Part shown: one piece after another, positions 36,958 through 45,920 of the stretch | Position numbering within the stretch: position 1 is the stretch's first letter | Layout: each line of letters starts with the position of its first letter | Translations under genes and position numbers: made by a program | NCBI RefSeq assembly: GCF_017814915.1 | Contig: NZ_JAGIPZ010000002.1 | Coordinates: 527,084-591,083 of the forward strand | Reading direction: 5' to 3' | Origin: Herbaspirillum sp. LeCh32-8 | GTDB taxonomy: Bacteria; Pseudomonadota; Gammaproteobacteria; Burkholderiales; Burkholderiaceae_D | Length of the DNA: 64,000 bases | Notes under the pieces: generated by a model | What the model saw: only the letters and a program-made list of their open reading frames with translations | Database searches by the model: none | What the model was told of the DNA's origin: nothing

Positions 36958-38598
36958 ATGAAGGTTTTTCACAGCATGAAGATAGGCAGCCGTCTGGCGA
37001 TCGGGTTCTCGGTCGTGCTGGCGCTGTCGGTCCTGATCATGGCCATCGGCGTGTGGCGCCTGCAGGTGGTGTCGGACGTGACGCATGAGATGGTTACCCA
37101 GTCGGTGCGCAAGGAGCGCCTGATCTCGGCTTGGTACGGTAACCTGCGGGCGGCCATCCTGCGCACCATCGCCATGTCGCGCAGCACCGACCCGACGCTG
37201 AACAACTTCTTCCTCAACGAGGAACTGGCCTCGACCAAGGAGAGCGCCGACCTGCAGAAGGAGCTGGTGACGCTGTTCGACACCGACGAGGAAAAGTCGC
37301 TGTATGCCCAGATCGAAGGCATGCAGAAGGACTACAAGGCGGTCTACCTGAAGATGCTGGACATGAAGTCCACCGGCGACCAGGACGGCGCCAACAGCGT
37401 GCTGATCCAGGAGTTCATGCCGCTCTCGCGCAAGTACCAGGGCGCCATGCAAAAGCTGCAGAAGGCCGAGCAGAGCGAGATCGACGATGCCTCGCACAAC
37501 ATCGAGCAGCTGGCCCGCCAGAGCCGCATCCTGTTGATGGCGCTGGAGGCGGCGGCGCTGGTGTTCGGCGTGCTGTGCGCCTGGCTGCTCACGCGCGGCA
37601 TCGTGCGCCCGCTCAAGCAGGCCGTGGCCTTGTCGCGCCGGGTGGCGGAGGGGGACCTGAGCGCGCAGATCAAGATCGGCTCGCGCGATGAGGTGGGGCA
37701 ACTGTTGAGCGCCCTGCAAGACATGAACGCCCGCCTGCGCGACATCGTCACTCGCGTGCGCCAGGGGACCGATGCCATCGCCACCGCCTCCGGGGAGATC
37801 GCCGAAGGCAACCAGGATCTGTCCGCGCGCACCGAGCAGCAGGCCGGCGCGCTGGAGGAAACCGCCTCGGCCATGGAAGAGCTGATCTCCACCGTGCGCA
37901 CCAACGCCGACAATGCCCATGAGGCCAGCCGCCTGGCGGCGTCCGCCTCCGGTATCGCCAGCGAGGGCGGGGCGGTGGTCGGCCGCGTGGTGGCGACGAT
38001 GGACGAGATCAACGGCTCCTCGCGCAAGATCGTCGACATCATCAGCGTGATTGACGGCATCGCCTTCCAGACCAATATCCTGGCGCTCAACGCGGCAGTG
38101 GAGGCGGCGCGCGCCGGTGAGCAGGGGCGCGGTTTTGCGGTGGTGGCCTCCGAGGTGCGCTCGCTGGCGCAGCGTTCGGCGGCGGCCGCCAAGGAGATCA
38201 AGCAGCTGATCGACGACTCGGTGCAGAAGGTCGGCGCCGGCAGCGCGCTGGTGGAGCAGGCCGGGGCGACCATGAGCCGGGTGGTGGAAAGCGTGCAGCA
38301 CGTGAACGCCATCGTCAACGAAATCAGCGTGGCCAGCGCCGAGCAGACCGAGGGGATTCAGCAGGTCAACGACGCCATCTCGCAGCTGGACGACGTGACC
38401 CAGCAGAACGCGGCCCTGGTGGAGCAGGCGGCGGCGGCCGCCGCCTCCATGCGCGGCCAGGCCGGCAACCTGACGCAGCTGGTCAGCGTCTTCAATGTCG
38501 ACGGCAAATCCGGCGGCGAGCTGGTGCTGGAGGCGCAAGAGAAACCCGCGCGACGGCTGCCGCTGTTCTCGCGCAAGCGTGCGCTGCTTCAGGCCTGA
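36958..38598 (+). CDS. Methyl-accepting chemotaxis protein
   Basis: 546 aa, GGGGAGC Shine-Dalgarno before ATG 36958. Transmembrane segment at about residues 13-35, four-helix-type periplasmic sensor (about 36-188), second TM (about 190-212), HAMP (about 213-265), then the cytoplasmic signalling hairpin with GIAFQTNILALNAAVEAARA and GEQGRGFAVVASEVRSLAQ. No C-terminal NWETF-like pentapeptide. It lies between two paralogous binding proteins, so it may sense amino compounds through them (inference). Confidence 0.94.
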   Translation: MKVFHSMKIGSRLAIGFSVVLALSVLIMAIGVWRLQVVSDVTHEMVTQSVRKERLISAWYGNLRAAILRTIAMSRSTDPTLNNFFLNEELASTKESADLQKELVTLFDTDEEKSLYAQIEGMQKDYKAVYLKMLDMKSTGDQDGANSVLIQEFMPLSRKYQGAMQKLQKAEQSEIDDASHNIEQLARQSRILLMALEAAALVFGVLCAWLLTRGIVRPLKQAVALSRRVAEGDLSAQIKIGSRDEVGQLLSALQDMNARLRDIVTRVRQGTDAIATASGEIAEGNQDLSARTEQQAGALEETASAMEELISTVRTNADNAHEASRLAASASGIASEGGAVVGRVVATMDEINGSSRKIVDIISVIDGIAFQTNILALNAAVEAARAGEQGRGFAVVASEVRSLAQRSAAAAKEIKQLIDDSVQKVGAGSALVEQAGATMSRVVESVQHVNAIVNEISVASAEQTEGIQQVNDAISQLDDVTQQNAALVEQAAAAAASMRGQAGNLTQLVSVFNVDGKSGGELVLEAQEKPARRLPLFSRKRALLQA

Positions 38599-38677
38599 GG
38601 ATCGGTCGCGCCGCAGGCGCTGGACCGATCACGCCTGCGATCGGTGGTGCGCGCTGTTTCGACGGCGCGTACCGGGC

Positions 38678-38709
38678 AAAAAAAACGGCGGACCATGTCC
38701 GCCGTTTTT
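38678..38709. terminator. Bidirectional terminator between chemoreceptor and paralogue 2
   Basis: AAAACGGCGGA-CCATG-TCCGCCGTTTT with A-rich left and T-rich right flanks; serves both convergent genes. Confidence 0.9.
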
Positions 38710-38747
38710 CATGCGCGCCCGATTCGCATCAGGCGGGCCTCACTGCA

Positions 38748-39545
38748 TCACTGGAAGGTGGTCGCCATCTTTTGCGGCAGCGGCACGTTGAGCCATTTCT
38801 TGACGATGCCGTTGATCTCGCCGCTCTTCTTGGCGGCAGTGATCACTTCGTTGACCTTGGCCAGCAGGGCCGGTTCGCCCTTGTTCAGGCCGACGCTGCA
38901 GCTCGACTCGTTGATGATGTACTTCAGCACCGGCTTGTTGTCCGGCGCCTTTTCACCCAGCGCGTAGGCGACGAAGTCACCGGTGCCCACCAGTTGCACC
39001 TGGCCCGAGACATAGGCCGAGATCATGGCGTTGTTGTCTTCATAGCGCTTGATGGTGGTGCTCTTGGGCGCGGTGTCGGTCAGCTGGATGTCCTGGAAGG
39101 TGCCGCGGGCCACGCCCACGGTCTTGCCGGCCAGGTCGGCGGCATTGGCGACCTTGACGCTGGCCACGCCGAACACGCTGTTGTTGTACGGCGCGTAGGC
39201 TTGCGAGAAGTCGATCACCTTTTCGCGCTCGGCGTTCTTGCCCAGGGTGGAGATCACCAGGTCGGCCTTGTGCGTCTGCAGGTAGGCGATGCGGTTGGCG
39301 CTGGCCACCGGCACCAGTTGCACCTTCACGCCCATCTTCTGCGCGATCAGCTTGGCCACGTCGATATCCAGGCCTTGCAGTTGCAGGTCGGCGTTGACCG
39401 AACCGAACGGCGCAAAGTCTTGCGGCACGGCGATCTTCAGCACGCCCGACTTCTGGATGTCGGCCAGCGCGTCGGCGTGGGCATTGATGGCGATCATGGA
39501 CAGCAGGCCGAAGGAAGCGGCGAGCACAGGTTTTGCAAACTTCAT
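38748..39545 (-). CDS. Periplasmic amino-acid-type ABC substrate-binding protein, paralogue 2
   Basis: 265 aa from ATG 39545. Signal peptide ending NAHA-DAL. It is collinear without gaps with paralogue 1: VPQDFAPFGSVNADLQLQ, STLGKNAEREKVIDFSQ and TIKRYEDNNAMISAYVSG all have near-identical counterparts. Differences concentrate in the second lobe (for example SCSVGLNKGEPALLA), so ligand preference may differ. Single gene, terminator shared with the chemoreceptor. Confidence 0.9.
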   Translation of the reverse strand: MKFAKPVLAASFGLLSMIAINAHADALADIQKSGVLKIAVPQDFAPFGSVNADLQLQGLDIDVAKLIAQKMGVKVQLVPVASANRIAYLQTHKADLVISTLGKNAEREKVIDFSQAYAPYNNSVFGVASVKVANAADLAGKTVGVARGTFQDIQLTDTAPKSTTIKRYEDNNAMISAYVSGQVQLVGTGDFVAYALGEKAPDNKPVLKYIINESSCSVGLNKGEPALLAKVNEVITAAKKSGEINGIVKKWLNVPLPQKMATTFQ

Positions 39546-39757
39546 AATTTCCCCTTGAAAGTGGAAGCCCATGTCATGGTCGGTGGACTTCCGGTTTCCT
39601 GATGTTGCGACGCCGGCCGGTGGCCGGTGTCGCCCATTCGTGCAGATCGCGACAGGGATGCGTCCTGTCCGACCGCGCCGCGGTATCGGCTGGCTTGCAT
39701 GCCGCCGCGGGTGGTGCGGCGTCTGGCGCGCCGCCTGTGAGAGATGGGTCTCTTCTG

Positions 39758-40741
39758 TCAGCGTGCGATCGATCGTCCCAGCCTTACCACGGTGACGCCC
39801 GGCCCGATATGCCGCAAGGAGGGCATGACCAGGGTGCAGTCGTCATAGGGTGTGGTGATCGCGCGCCCATTTTCATTTGCAATGACCGTGCCAGCCTTGG
39901 CGATGACTTCCATGCCGCGATAGTCGTCGGCAAATTCCAGCGCCATGCCTTGCGCCACCACCGGCTCGGTGACGCCGATGAAGCGTTGCGCCGGCAGCTC
40001 GCCGGGTTGTAGCAGCGCGGCGACGTCGGCCTCTTCGACCACGCCGGCGGCCAGCAGGAAGCGCGCCGCCACGTCTTGCGCCACGCGTTCGCTGGCGGCC
40101 GAGAAGTGCTGGCCGCACTCCACCAGCAGCGCATTCTTTGCGCTGGCCGGGTCGCCGAAGCCGGCGTAGTCGCGCATGCGCACGCCGTTGGGATGCCCCT
40201 TGTCGACCACCACGTGTTGCGGCGTGCCCAGGCGCGCGGCGAACTCCATGCCCTTGTCCAGCGGGCCGCTGACGATCAGCGGCGGCGCTGCTTCGTGCAT
40301 CGAGTGCAGGTCCAGCATGAAGTCCACCGTATCGATGACGGGACGCAGTTCGCGCGCGCGGCGCAGCTCGCTGGAGTCCTCGTCACCATCCAGTCGCGCG
40401 GCGGTCCAGACGCGGTTCATGTCTTCGTCGATGTAGCGCGAGGCATCGGCGTCCTGGGGGTTGAAACGGGCGTAGGCGGTGACGTTGCCGAAGCCCAGCG
40501 TGACGCGGCCCTTGATCGGATGCAGGCCTTGTTTGAGCAGGCGGTCGACGGCGATGGCGCCGCTGACTTCATTGCCGTGCATCAGCGCCAGGATCATCAC
40601 GTGCGGGCCGTCGATGTGGCTGTCGAAGGTGTGGACGAAGTCGACGCCGGTATTGCCGAAGCGCCAGCGGTCGATGTCGGGGAATTGCACTTCTACGGGG
40701 TATTGCGGCAGCGCCGCGCGGATCTGCTCCAGGGTCTTCAT
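39758..40741 (-). CDS. Succinylglutamate desuccinylase/aspartoacylase family deacylase
   Basis: 327 aa from ATG 40741. Zinc carboxypeptidase-like fold: LALMHGNEVSGAIA (His and Glu metal ligands), DLHSMHEAAPP (third His), and NALLVECGQHF with the catalytic Glu. Such enzymes release an acyl group from N-acyl amino acids. With the M20D hydrolase and amino-acid-binding proteins nearby, the region looks devoted to N-acylated amino acids. Substrate unknown. Confidence 0.85.
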   Translation of the reverse strand: MKTLEQIRAALPQYPVEVQFPDIDRWRFGNTGVDFVHTFDSHIDGPHVMILALMHGNEVSGAIAVDRLLKQGLHPIKGRVTLGFGNVTAYARFNPQDADASRYIDEDMNRVWTAARLDGDEDSSELRRARELRPVIDTVDFMLDLHSMHEAAPPLIVSGPLDKGMEFAARLGTPQHVVVDKGHPNGVRMRDYAGFGDPASAKNALLVECGQHFSAASERVAQDVAARFLLAAGVVEEADVAALLQPGELPAQRFIGVTEPVVAQGMALEFADDYRGMEVIAKAGTVIANENGRAITTPYDDCTLVMPSLRHIGPGVTVVRLGRSIAR

Positions 40742-40999
40742 GCATGCTTTCGTTGTGACGATCGCCAACGAGTATAGGCAGGGCGTCATGCGATCCCGTG
40801 CCGTTTCGGCACAGGCCTGTGCCGTTTGCTTTCAGCATGCCCGCGATGTGGGCACGCGCGGCGACGGCGCGCGAACTTGGGGCGTGTTCTCACCAAGAGC
40901 GTGCCTGCTCGCAATGGGATCCCGCGGAGTGGGAATGTGTGTGGGATACGTGTGCGATGCGTGTGCGATTTGCGTGGAAGCCGATGAAGATTGCGGCGT

Positions 41000-41917
41000 T
41001 CAGTTGTCGCCGGCGGCTGCCTCGGCGTAGTCCCAGATCGCGTTGACCAGTGCATTCGTGCTGCCGCGCACGCGATACAGCGAGACATCGAACCGGATGC
41101 GCAGGTTCTGTTCGCCGGCCACCAGCAGGCGACCCTCGGCCAGGTCCTTGTGCACCAGCCGCTGCGGCAGCCAGGCCACGCCGGTGCCGCGCACCGCCAT
41201 CTCCTGTATCGCCTCGTAGGAGTCGGCCTGGTAGACCATCTTCAGCGCCGGCTTGTGCTCCAGCTCGGCCAGGTGCTTGGCCAGCACGCCGCGCAGCGTC
41301 AGCGTCTGCGAGAAGGCCAGCCAGGGCGTGACGCCGACGCGCGCGCCGGAGCCGGTCTCCAGCCGGTACAGCGGCTTGCCGCGCTTGTCGGGGGCCGACA
41401 CCGGCAGCAGCAGTTCATGCGCGATGGTCTGCGACTCATAACGCTGGTGGTCGATCAGCATGCGCGTGGCGGGGCTGGAGTAGATCAGCAGGATGTCGGC
41501 CTCGCCGGCGGCCAGTTTCATGATCACGTCCTGCGCGCCGCCGGTGGTGACCGAGACGGGGAAGCTGCCGCAATGCTGCTTCACGCCTTCGTACCAGTCG
41601 GGGAAGAAGGTCTGCGACAGCGTGCGGCCGGTGGCCAGGCGCAGTACGTTTTCGCTCTCGGCCGGCGCTTCTTGCAATTGCGCGCGCGCTGCGTAGAGCA
41701 CGTCGACCGAGTTGTGCGCGGCGTCCAGGAACAGCTTGCCGGCGCGCGTGAGCGTCACCGGCTGCGAGCGCGTGACCAGCTCCGCGCCCACCCATTGCTC
41801 CAGCGCCTTGATGCGGCGGCCGAAGGCGGGGTGAGTGACGAAACGGTTTTCAGCCGCGCGCGAAAAGCTGCGCGTACGCGCCAGTTCGATGAAATCTTCC
41901 AGCCAGACGAGATGCAC
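41000..41917 (-). CDS. LysR family transcriptional regulator
   Basis: 305 aa from a GTG at 41917 (HLVWLEDFIELARTRSF), chosen because AAGGA lies 7 bp upstream and LysR proteins start at this point; the frame to 42031 adds non-conserved sequence. HTH RSFSRAAENRFVTHPAFGRRIKALEQWVG, then a co-inducer domain. Same strand as the aspartoacylase-like gene 258 bp downstream, of which it may be the regulator. The 258-bp gap holds nothing recognisable. Confidence 0.9.
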   Translation of the reverse strand: MHLVWLEDFIELARTRSFSRAAENRFVTHPAFGRRIKALEQWVGAELVTRSQPVTLTRAGKLFLDAAHNSVDVLYAARAQLQEAPAESENVLRLATGRTLSQTFFPDWYEGVKQHCGSFPVSVTTGGAQDVIMKLAAGEADILLIYSSPATRMLIDHQRYESQTIAHELLLPVSAPDKRGKPLYRLETGSGARVGVTPWLAFSQTLTLRGVLAKHLAELEHKPALKMVYQADSYEAIQEMAVRGTGVAWLPQRLVHKDLAEGRLLVAGEQNLRIRFDVSLYRVRGSTNALVNAIWDYAEAAAGDN

Positions 41918-42092
41918 TTGCGGTTCCTTTGCCTGATGCGCGCAGGCGCGCGCGGGTGAGTCGGTGCCGAAGGAGCAAGACCTGTTCCAAAGCACGGACC
42001 GTCCTGCATTGGAGCGCGATTGTAGCGCCAAACGGCGGTCACGCCGGGCAGGCCGGGCCGCGCGGGCTGGCGCACGCCTCGGACGGGCAAAG

Positions 42093-42121
42093 AAAAAGGG
42101 CCACGGATTGCTCCGTGGCCC
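42093..42121 (-). terminator. Terminator of the met transporter operon
   Basis: On the minus strand GGGCCACGGA-GCAA-TCCGTGGCCC then TTTTTC; about 88 bp past the metQ stop. Confidence 0.92.
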
Positions 42122-42208
42122 GCAGTGAAATGCACCGGCTGGGCGCTTCGCGCGCTTCTGCGGCCGTTGTTCAGGCGGCCGGCCCGTGCTGCAGGGAGGT
42201 GGTCAGTC

Positions 42209-43000
42209 TCAGAACGCCGGGACGATGGCGCCCTGGTACTTCTCTTCGATGAACTTCTTCACGTCAGGCGAATTCAGCGCGGCGGCCAGCTTCTTGATGG
42301 CGGCGCTGTCCTTGTTGTCTTCGCGCGCCACCAGCAGGTTGGCATAGGGCGAATTCGCGTCTTCGATGAACAGCGAGTCCTTGACCGGGTTCAGCTTGGC
42401 TTCCAGCGCGTAGTTGGTGTTGATCAAGGCAACGTCGACCTGGTTCAGCACGCGCGGCAGGGTGGCCGCTTCCAGGGCGCGGAACTTCAGCTTCTTCGGG
42501 TTCTCGGTGATGTCCTTCTGGGTGGCCGAGATGCTGGCGCTGTCCTTCAGCTTGATCAGGCCGTTGCGGGCCAGCAGCAGCAGGGCGCGGCCGGAGTTGG
42601 ACGGATCGTTGGGGATCGCGATGGTAGCGCCGTTGGGGATGTCGGCGATCTTCTTGTACTTCTGCGAATAGGCGGCGAAGGGCTCGACGTGGACCTTGGT
42701 CACGGACACTTCAACGTCGTTCTTGTGGGCCTTCTTGAACTGGTCGATGTACGGCTGGTGGGCAAAGAAGTTACCGTCAACCTGCTTCTCGTTGGTCTGC
42801 GCGGCCGGCTGCACGTAGTCGGTGAAGACCTTGATCTGCAGGTCGATGCCTTCCTTGGCCAGGGCCGGCTTGATGTGTTCCAGGATTTCGGCGTGCGGCA
42901 CCGGGGTGGCGGCGATCACCAGCTTGTCGGCAGCGTGCGCACCGATGGAAAACGCCAGTGCGGCGCCGGCGAGCAGGGGGGAGATCAGTTTGCGGGACAT
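42209..43000 (-). CDS. metQ: MetQ, methionine ABC transporter substrate-binding protein
   Basis: 263 aa. NlpA/MetQ family: VIAATPVPHAEILEHIKPAL, FFAHQPYIDQF, IPNDPSNSGRALLLL, ALINTNYALEA. Signal peptide MSRKLISPLLAGAALAFSIGAHA has no lipobox Cys, so it should be a soluble periplasmic protein rather than the lipoprotein seen in E. coli. Third gene of metN-metI-metQ; ligand is D/L-methionine or a related sulfur compound by family. Confidence 0.92.
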   Translation of the reverse strand: MSRKLISPLLAGAALAFSIGAHAADKLVIAATPVPHAEILEHIKPALAKEGIDLQIKVFTDYVQPAAQTNEKQVDGNFFAHQPYIDQFKKAHKNDVEVSVTKVHVEPFAAYSQKYKKIADIPNGATIAIPNDPSNSGRALLLLARNGLIKLKDSASISATQKDITENPKKLKFRALEAATLPRVLNQVDVALINTNYALEAKLNPVKDSLFIEDANSPYANLLVAREDNKDSAAIKKLAAALNSPDVKKFIEEKYQGAIVPAF

Positions 43001-43051
43001 GTGTTTGCTCCAGTCTTGTTGTGGGATTGAACGTCTGTTTTCGTTGAAAAA

Positions 43052-43738
43052 TTACTTGCGGGTAAAGCGCAGCACCAGGCGGTCGCCGAAGTACTGCAGC
43101 AGCTGCACCAGCACCACCAGGATGGCCACGGTCACCACCATCACCTCGGTCTGGAAGCGCTGGTAGCCGTAGCGGATGGCCAGGTCGCCCAGGCCGCCGC
43201 CGCCGATCACGCCCGACATGGCGGCGTACGACATCAGCGTGATGGCGGTGATGGTCACCGCGGCCAAGAGCCCGGGCAGGGCTTCCGGCAGCAGCGCGCC
43301 GAAGATGATCTGGCGCCGGCGCGCGCCCATGGCGGTACAGGCCTCGATCACGCCGCGGTCGATTTCGCGCAGCACGCTTTCGGTCAGGCGGGCGAAGAAC
43401 GGCGCGGTGCCGATGACCAGCGGCGGGATCGCGCCGGTCACACCCAGCGAGGTGCCGACCAGCCACAGCGTGAACGGGATCAGCACGATCAGCAGGATCA
43501 GGAAGGGCACCGAGCGCAGCACGTTCACCAGTAGCGACAGCACCAGATAGAGGCCGCGCTGCTCCAGCAGCTGGCGGCGGTTGGTCAGGAACAGCAGGAT
43601 GCCCAGCGGCAGCCCCAGCAGGATGGTGAAGAACAGTGAGCCGCCGGTCATGGCCAGGGTTTCCAGCGTGGCGTCCCAGACTTCGCTCCAGTCGATCTGC
43701 GACAGCGAGGCTTGCAGCACGTCGATCAGTGCGCTCAT
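43052..43738 (-). CDS. metI: MetI, methionine ABC transporter permease
   Basis: 228 aa with about five to six transmembrane segments. Binding-protein-dependent transport signature EACTAMGARRRQIIFGALLPEALPG provides the coupling helix (EAA motif). Starts within the metN stop (ATGA overlap at 43735-43738) and precedes metQ by 51 bp. Confidence 0.94.
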   Translation of the reverse strand: MSALIDVLQASLSQIDWSEVWDATLETLAMTGGSLFFTILLGLPLGILLFLTNRRQLLEQRGLYLVLSLLVNVLRSVPFLILLIVLIPFTLWLVGTSLGVTGAIPPLVIGTAPFFARLTESVLREIDRGVIEACTAMGARRRQIIFGALLPEALPGLLAAVTITAITLMSYAAMSGVIGGGGLGDLAIRYGYQRFQTEVMVVTVAILVVLVQLLQYFGDRLVLRFTRK

Positions 43739-44745
43739 GCCAGCACCTCATGTTCGATCGCGGAATCGCGCAGGCGCTCCAGCACTTGCGCCACCGCCGC
43801 CTCGCCGCCGGAAAACTCCACCAGCAATTGCCCGTAGGGCGTGTCCTTGATGCGCGAGACCGTGCCTTGCACGATGGTCGCCAGCGCTGCGGTGGAGGCG
43901 GTCAGCTGCGACAGGATGGGTTGCGCCGCCAGTTCGCCGGCGTAGGTCAGGCGCACCAGCTTGCCGTCGGCGCGGCGCTCATAGAAGCTGCCGCTCTCGT
44001 CCCAGGCATGGCTCTCGGCCAGCAGCGCGCGCGTGACCTGATGGCGCGGGCGCAGGAAGATGTCGACCACCTTGCCGTGCTCGACCACGGCGCCGGCGTC
44101 CAGCACCGCGACGCGGTCGCAGATGCTGCGGATCACATCCATCTCGTGGGTGATCAGGACGATGGTCAGGCCCAGCTTGCGGTTGATCTCCAGCAGCAGG
44201 CGCAGGATGGACTGCGTAGTTTCCGGGTCGAGCGAGGAGGTAGCCTCGTCGCACAGCAACAGGCGCGGCGTATTGGCCAGCGCACGGGCAATGCCCACGC
44301 GCTGCTTCTGGCCGCCGGACAGTTGCGACGGGTATTGGTCGCGATGCGCTTCCAGGCCGACCAGCTGCAGCAGCTCATCCACACGTTGCGCGCGTTGTTC
44401 GCGGGTGTAGCGGCCGGTGATTTTGAGCGGCCAGTCGATGTTCTGGGCGACGGTCTTGGCGTTCAACAGGTTGAAGTGCTGGAACACCATGCCGATGCGC
44501 TGACGCAGCTCCAGCAGGCCATCATGGCCGAGCTGGGTGATGTCGTTTCCGTCGATCAGAATGCGGCCGCTGTCGGGACGCTCAAGCAGGTTGAGGGTTC
44601 GGATCAGCGTGCTCTTGCCGGCGCCGGAGCGGCCGATGATGCCGAAGATTTCGCCCTGGGAGATGTCCAGGGTGATGTCTTGCAGGGCGATGATGTCGCG
44701 CTTGTTGGCTTGGTAGCTCTTGTGGAGGTGCTCGATGCGGATCAC
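43735..44745 (-). CDS. metN: MetN, methionine ABC transporter ATP-binding protein
   Basis: 336 aa from a GTG at 44745. Walker A GRSGAGKST (about residues 38-46), signature LSGGQKQRVGIARAL, Walker B LLLCDEATSSLDPE, switch ITHEMDV, and a C-terminal NIL regulatory domain (about 260-336) that binds methionine for transinhibition. The preceding 60 bp are strongly AT-rich (TTCTTATTAGTTTTTTGCTTATGAGG), fitting a promoter, perhaps CysB/LysR controlled; no SAM riboswitch is seen. Confidence 0.94.
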   Translation of the reverse strand: MIRIEHLHKSYQANKRDIIALQDITLDISQGEIFGIIGRSGAGKSTLIRTLNLLERPDSGRILIDGNDITQLGHDGLLELRQRIGMVFQHFNLLNAKTVAQNIDWPLKITGRYTREQRAQRVDELLQLVGLEAHRDQYPSQLSGGQKQRVGIARALANTPRLLLCDEATSSLDPETTQSILRLLLEINRKLGLTIVLITHEMDVIRSICDRVAVLDAGAVVEHGKVVDIFLRPRHQVTRALLAESHAWDESGSFYERRADGKLVRLTYAGELAAQPILSQLTASTAALATIVQGTVSRIKDTPYGQLLVEFSGGEAAVAQVLERLRDSAIEHEVLA

Positions 44746-44955
44746 GGTTGCGGGGTGTTGATTTGATGAGTGAGTCTAACTTTTGGTTATTTGGCCGGGA
44801 AGTTCTTATTAGTTTTTTGCTTATGAGGAAAAACGATTAAGGATGGGGTAGTTGTTGTTTTGACATTGAGAGGGGATGGTTTTTTTAGGGGACGCGGCCG
44901 GTGTGGGACGGGATGTTGGGGCGGAGTGACGTTGCTGATGAGCCGGCCAATACCA

Positions 44956-45890
44956 CCGTCATCCTGCCGAAGGCCGGGATCCAGTGCCGTTCATTGCGCT
45001 TCTTCGGCGTCGACGGTGATCCCCAGGCTGCATCAAGCTTCATCAGTCATCGTCAAGGCAGTCTCGCCATCCATTGAGTCCGTCGTCCCTGCGAAAGCAG
45101 GGATCCAGTGTCGTTTGTTGGGCTTCACCGGTGCTTGCTTGGTGCGGTGGGTAGTCTGGCCTTGCTGCATGCAGATGTACTGGCTTTGTGCTTTTCTTTC
45201 TCCGGTCCGAACGGAGCGCCGGGGGCGGCCCGGCAGCCGCTCACTTTTCTTGCTCCGCCAAGAAAAGTAAGCAAAAGAAGGCGGCCCCTAAGTGCCAGCC
45301 CCTTTCGGGGTACCCGTCGGAGCGAGCTGAAAAATGGGCAAGGCAAAGTCGCTGCGCTCCGCTTGCCTTGCTGATCCATTTTTCACCACGCTCCGCCGGC
45401 TGGCCCACAAGGGGAAATGCCATCCGCCTCGCCTTCGGCATCGGGATTGGAGCTCGCCTGCGGCTTCGATATGTTGGCTCGCTATCTTCTGTAATCCGTC
45501 GTCCCTGCGAAAGCAGGGACCCAGCGTCGTTCGTCGCGCGTCACCGAAGGGCGCTCAGGAGGCCGACCGCCGCACTCCCACGTCTGGCCATAGACCCGCT
45601 ATCTCAATTAACCCGTCATCCCGGCGAAGGCCGGGATCCAGCGTCGTTCGTCGCACGTAACCGAGGAGCGATCAGGGTGTCGACCTTCGCATCCCGCGCG
45701 TCGAAGCACAGACTCCCCAACTTAGTTAACCCGTCGTCCCTGCGAAAGCAGGGACCTAGTGTCATTTTTCACGCATCAAGGAAAAGCGAGACGCAGGCCA
45801 GCCCTATGACGCGCGGAACGGCCAGCAGGCGATCGGATGCAACCCATCATCCCTGCAAACGCAGGGACATGGCGTCGTTGTCGTTCAGCG
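44956..45890. repeat. Six-copy REP-like array with about 117-bp period
   Basis: Copies begin near 44956, 45078, 45494, 45612, 45729 and 45843. Each has the core CCGTCGTCCCTGCGAAAGCA plus GGGAYCCAGYGTCGTT, in which TCCCTGC-GAAA-GCAGGGA forms a 7-bp hairpin (or TCCCGGC-GAAG-GCCGGGA in variants, a compensated change). Starts are 114-122 bp apart except one interval of 416 bp. Spacers after copies 3 and 4 are also related (ACCGARGRGCGNTCAGG...TTAAC), so the whole unit is repeated. Confidence 0.85.
45180..45480. repeat. About 300-bp module interrupting the array
   Basis: Extra sequence between repeat copies 2 and 3. It contains a perfect inverted repeat ACTTTTCTTG-CTCCGC-CAAGAAAAGT (45243-45268) and GC-rich stretches unlike the array. 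No ends with target duplication could be seen. Boundaries approximate. Confidence 0.5.
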
Positions 45891-45920
45891 CCCAATGGCG
45901 CTGAAGAAGAGGAGGAATAC

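Larger units (their letters stand above)
44746..45920. other. 1.2-kb non-coding region holding metN promoter and repeat array
   Basis: No credible gene. The AT-rich metN promoter region (to about 44870) is followed by the repeat array described separately. Frames of 80-240 codons here are generated by the repeats and have no Shine-Dalgarno or recognisable domain. Confidence 0.6.

Noticed and set aside
44746-44900. SAM riboswitch before metN
   Set aside because: No conserved SAM-I/SAM-II core or pseudoknot could be recognised; the region is simply AT-rich promoter DNA.
44956-45890. CRISPR array
   Set aside because: Repeats are imperfect, spaced 70+ bp apart with spacers related to one another, and there are no cas genes.
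45188-45904. 238-codon frame in the repeat array
   Set aside because: Runs through repeated hairpins; the translation is repeat-derived and no start signal exists.
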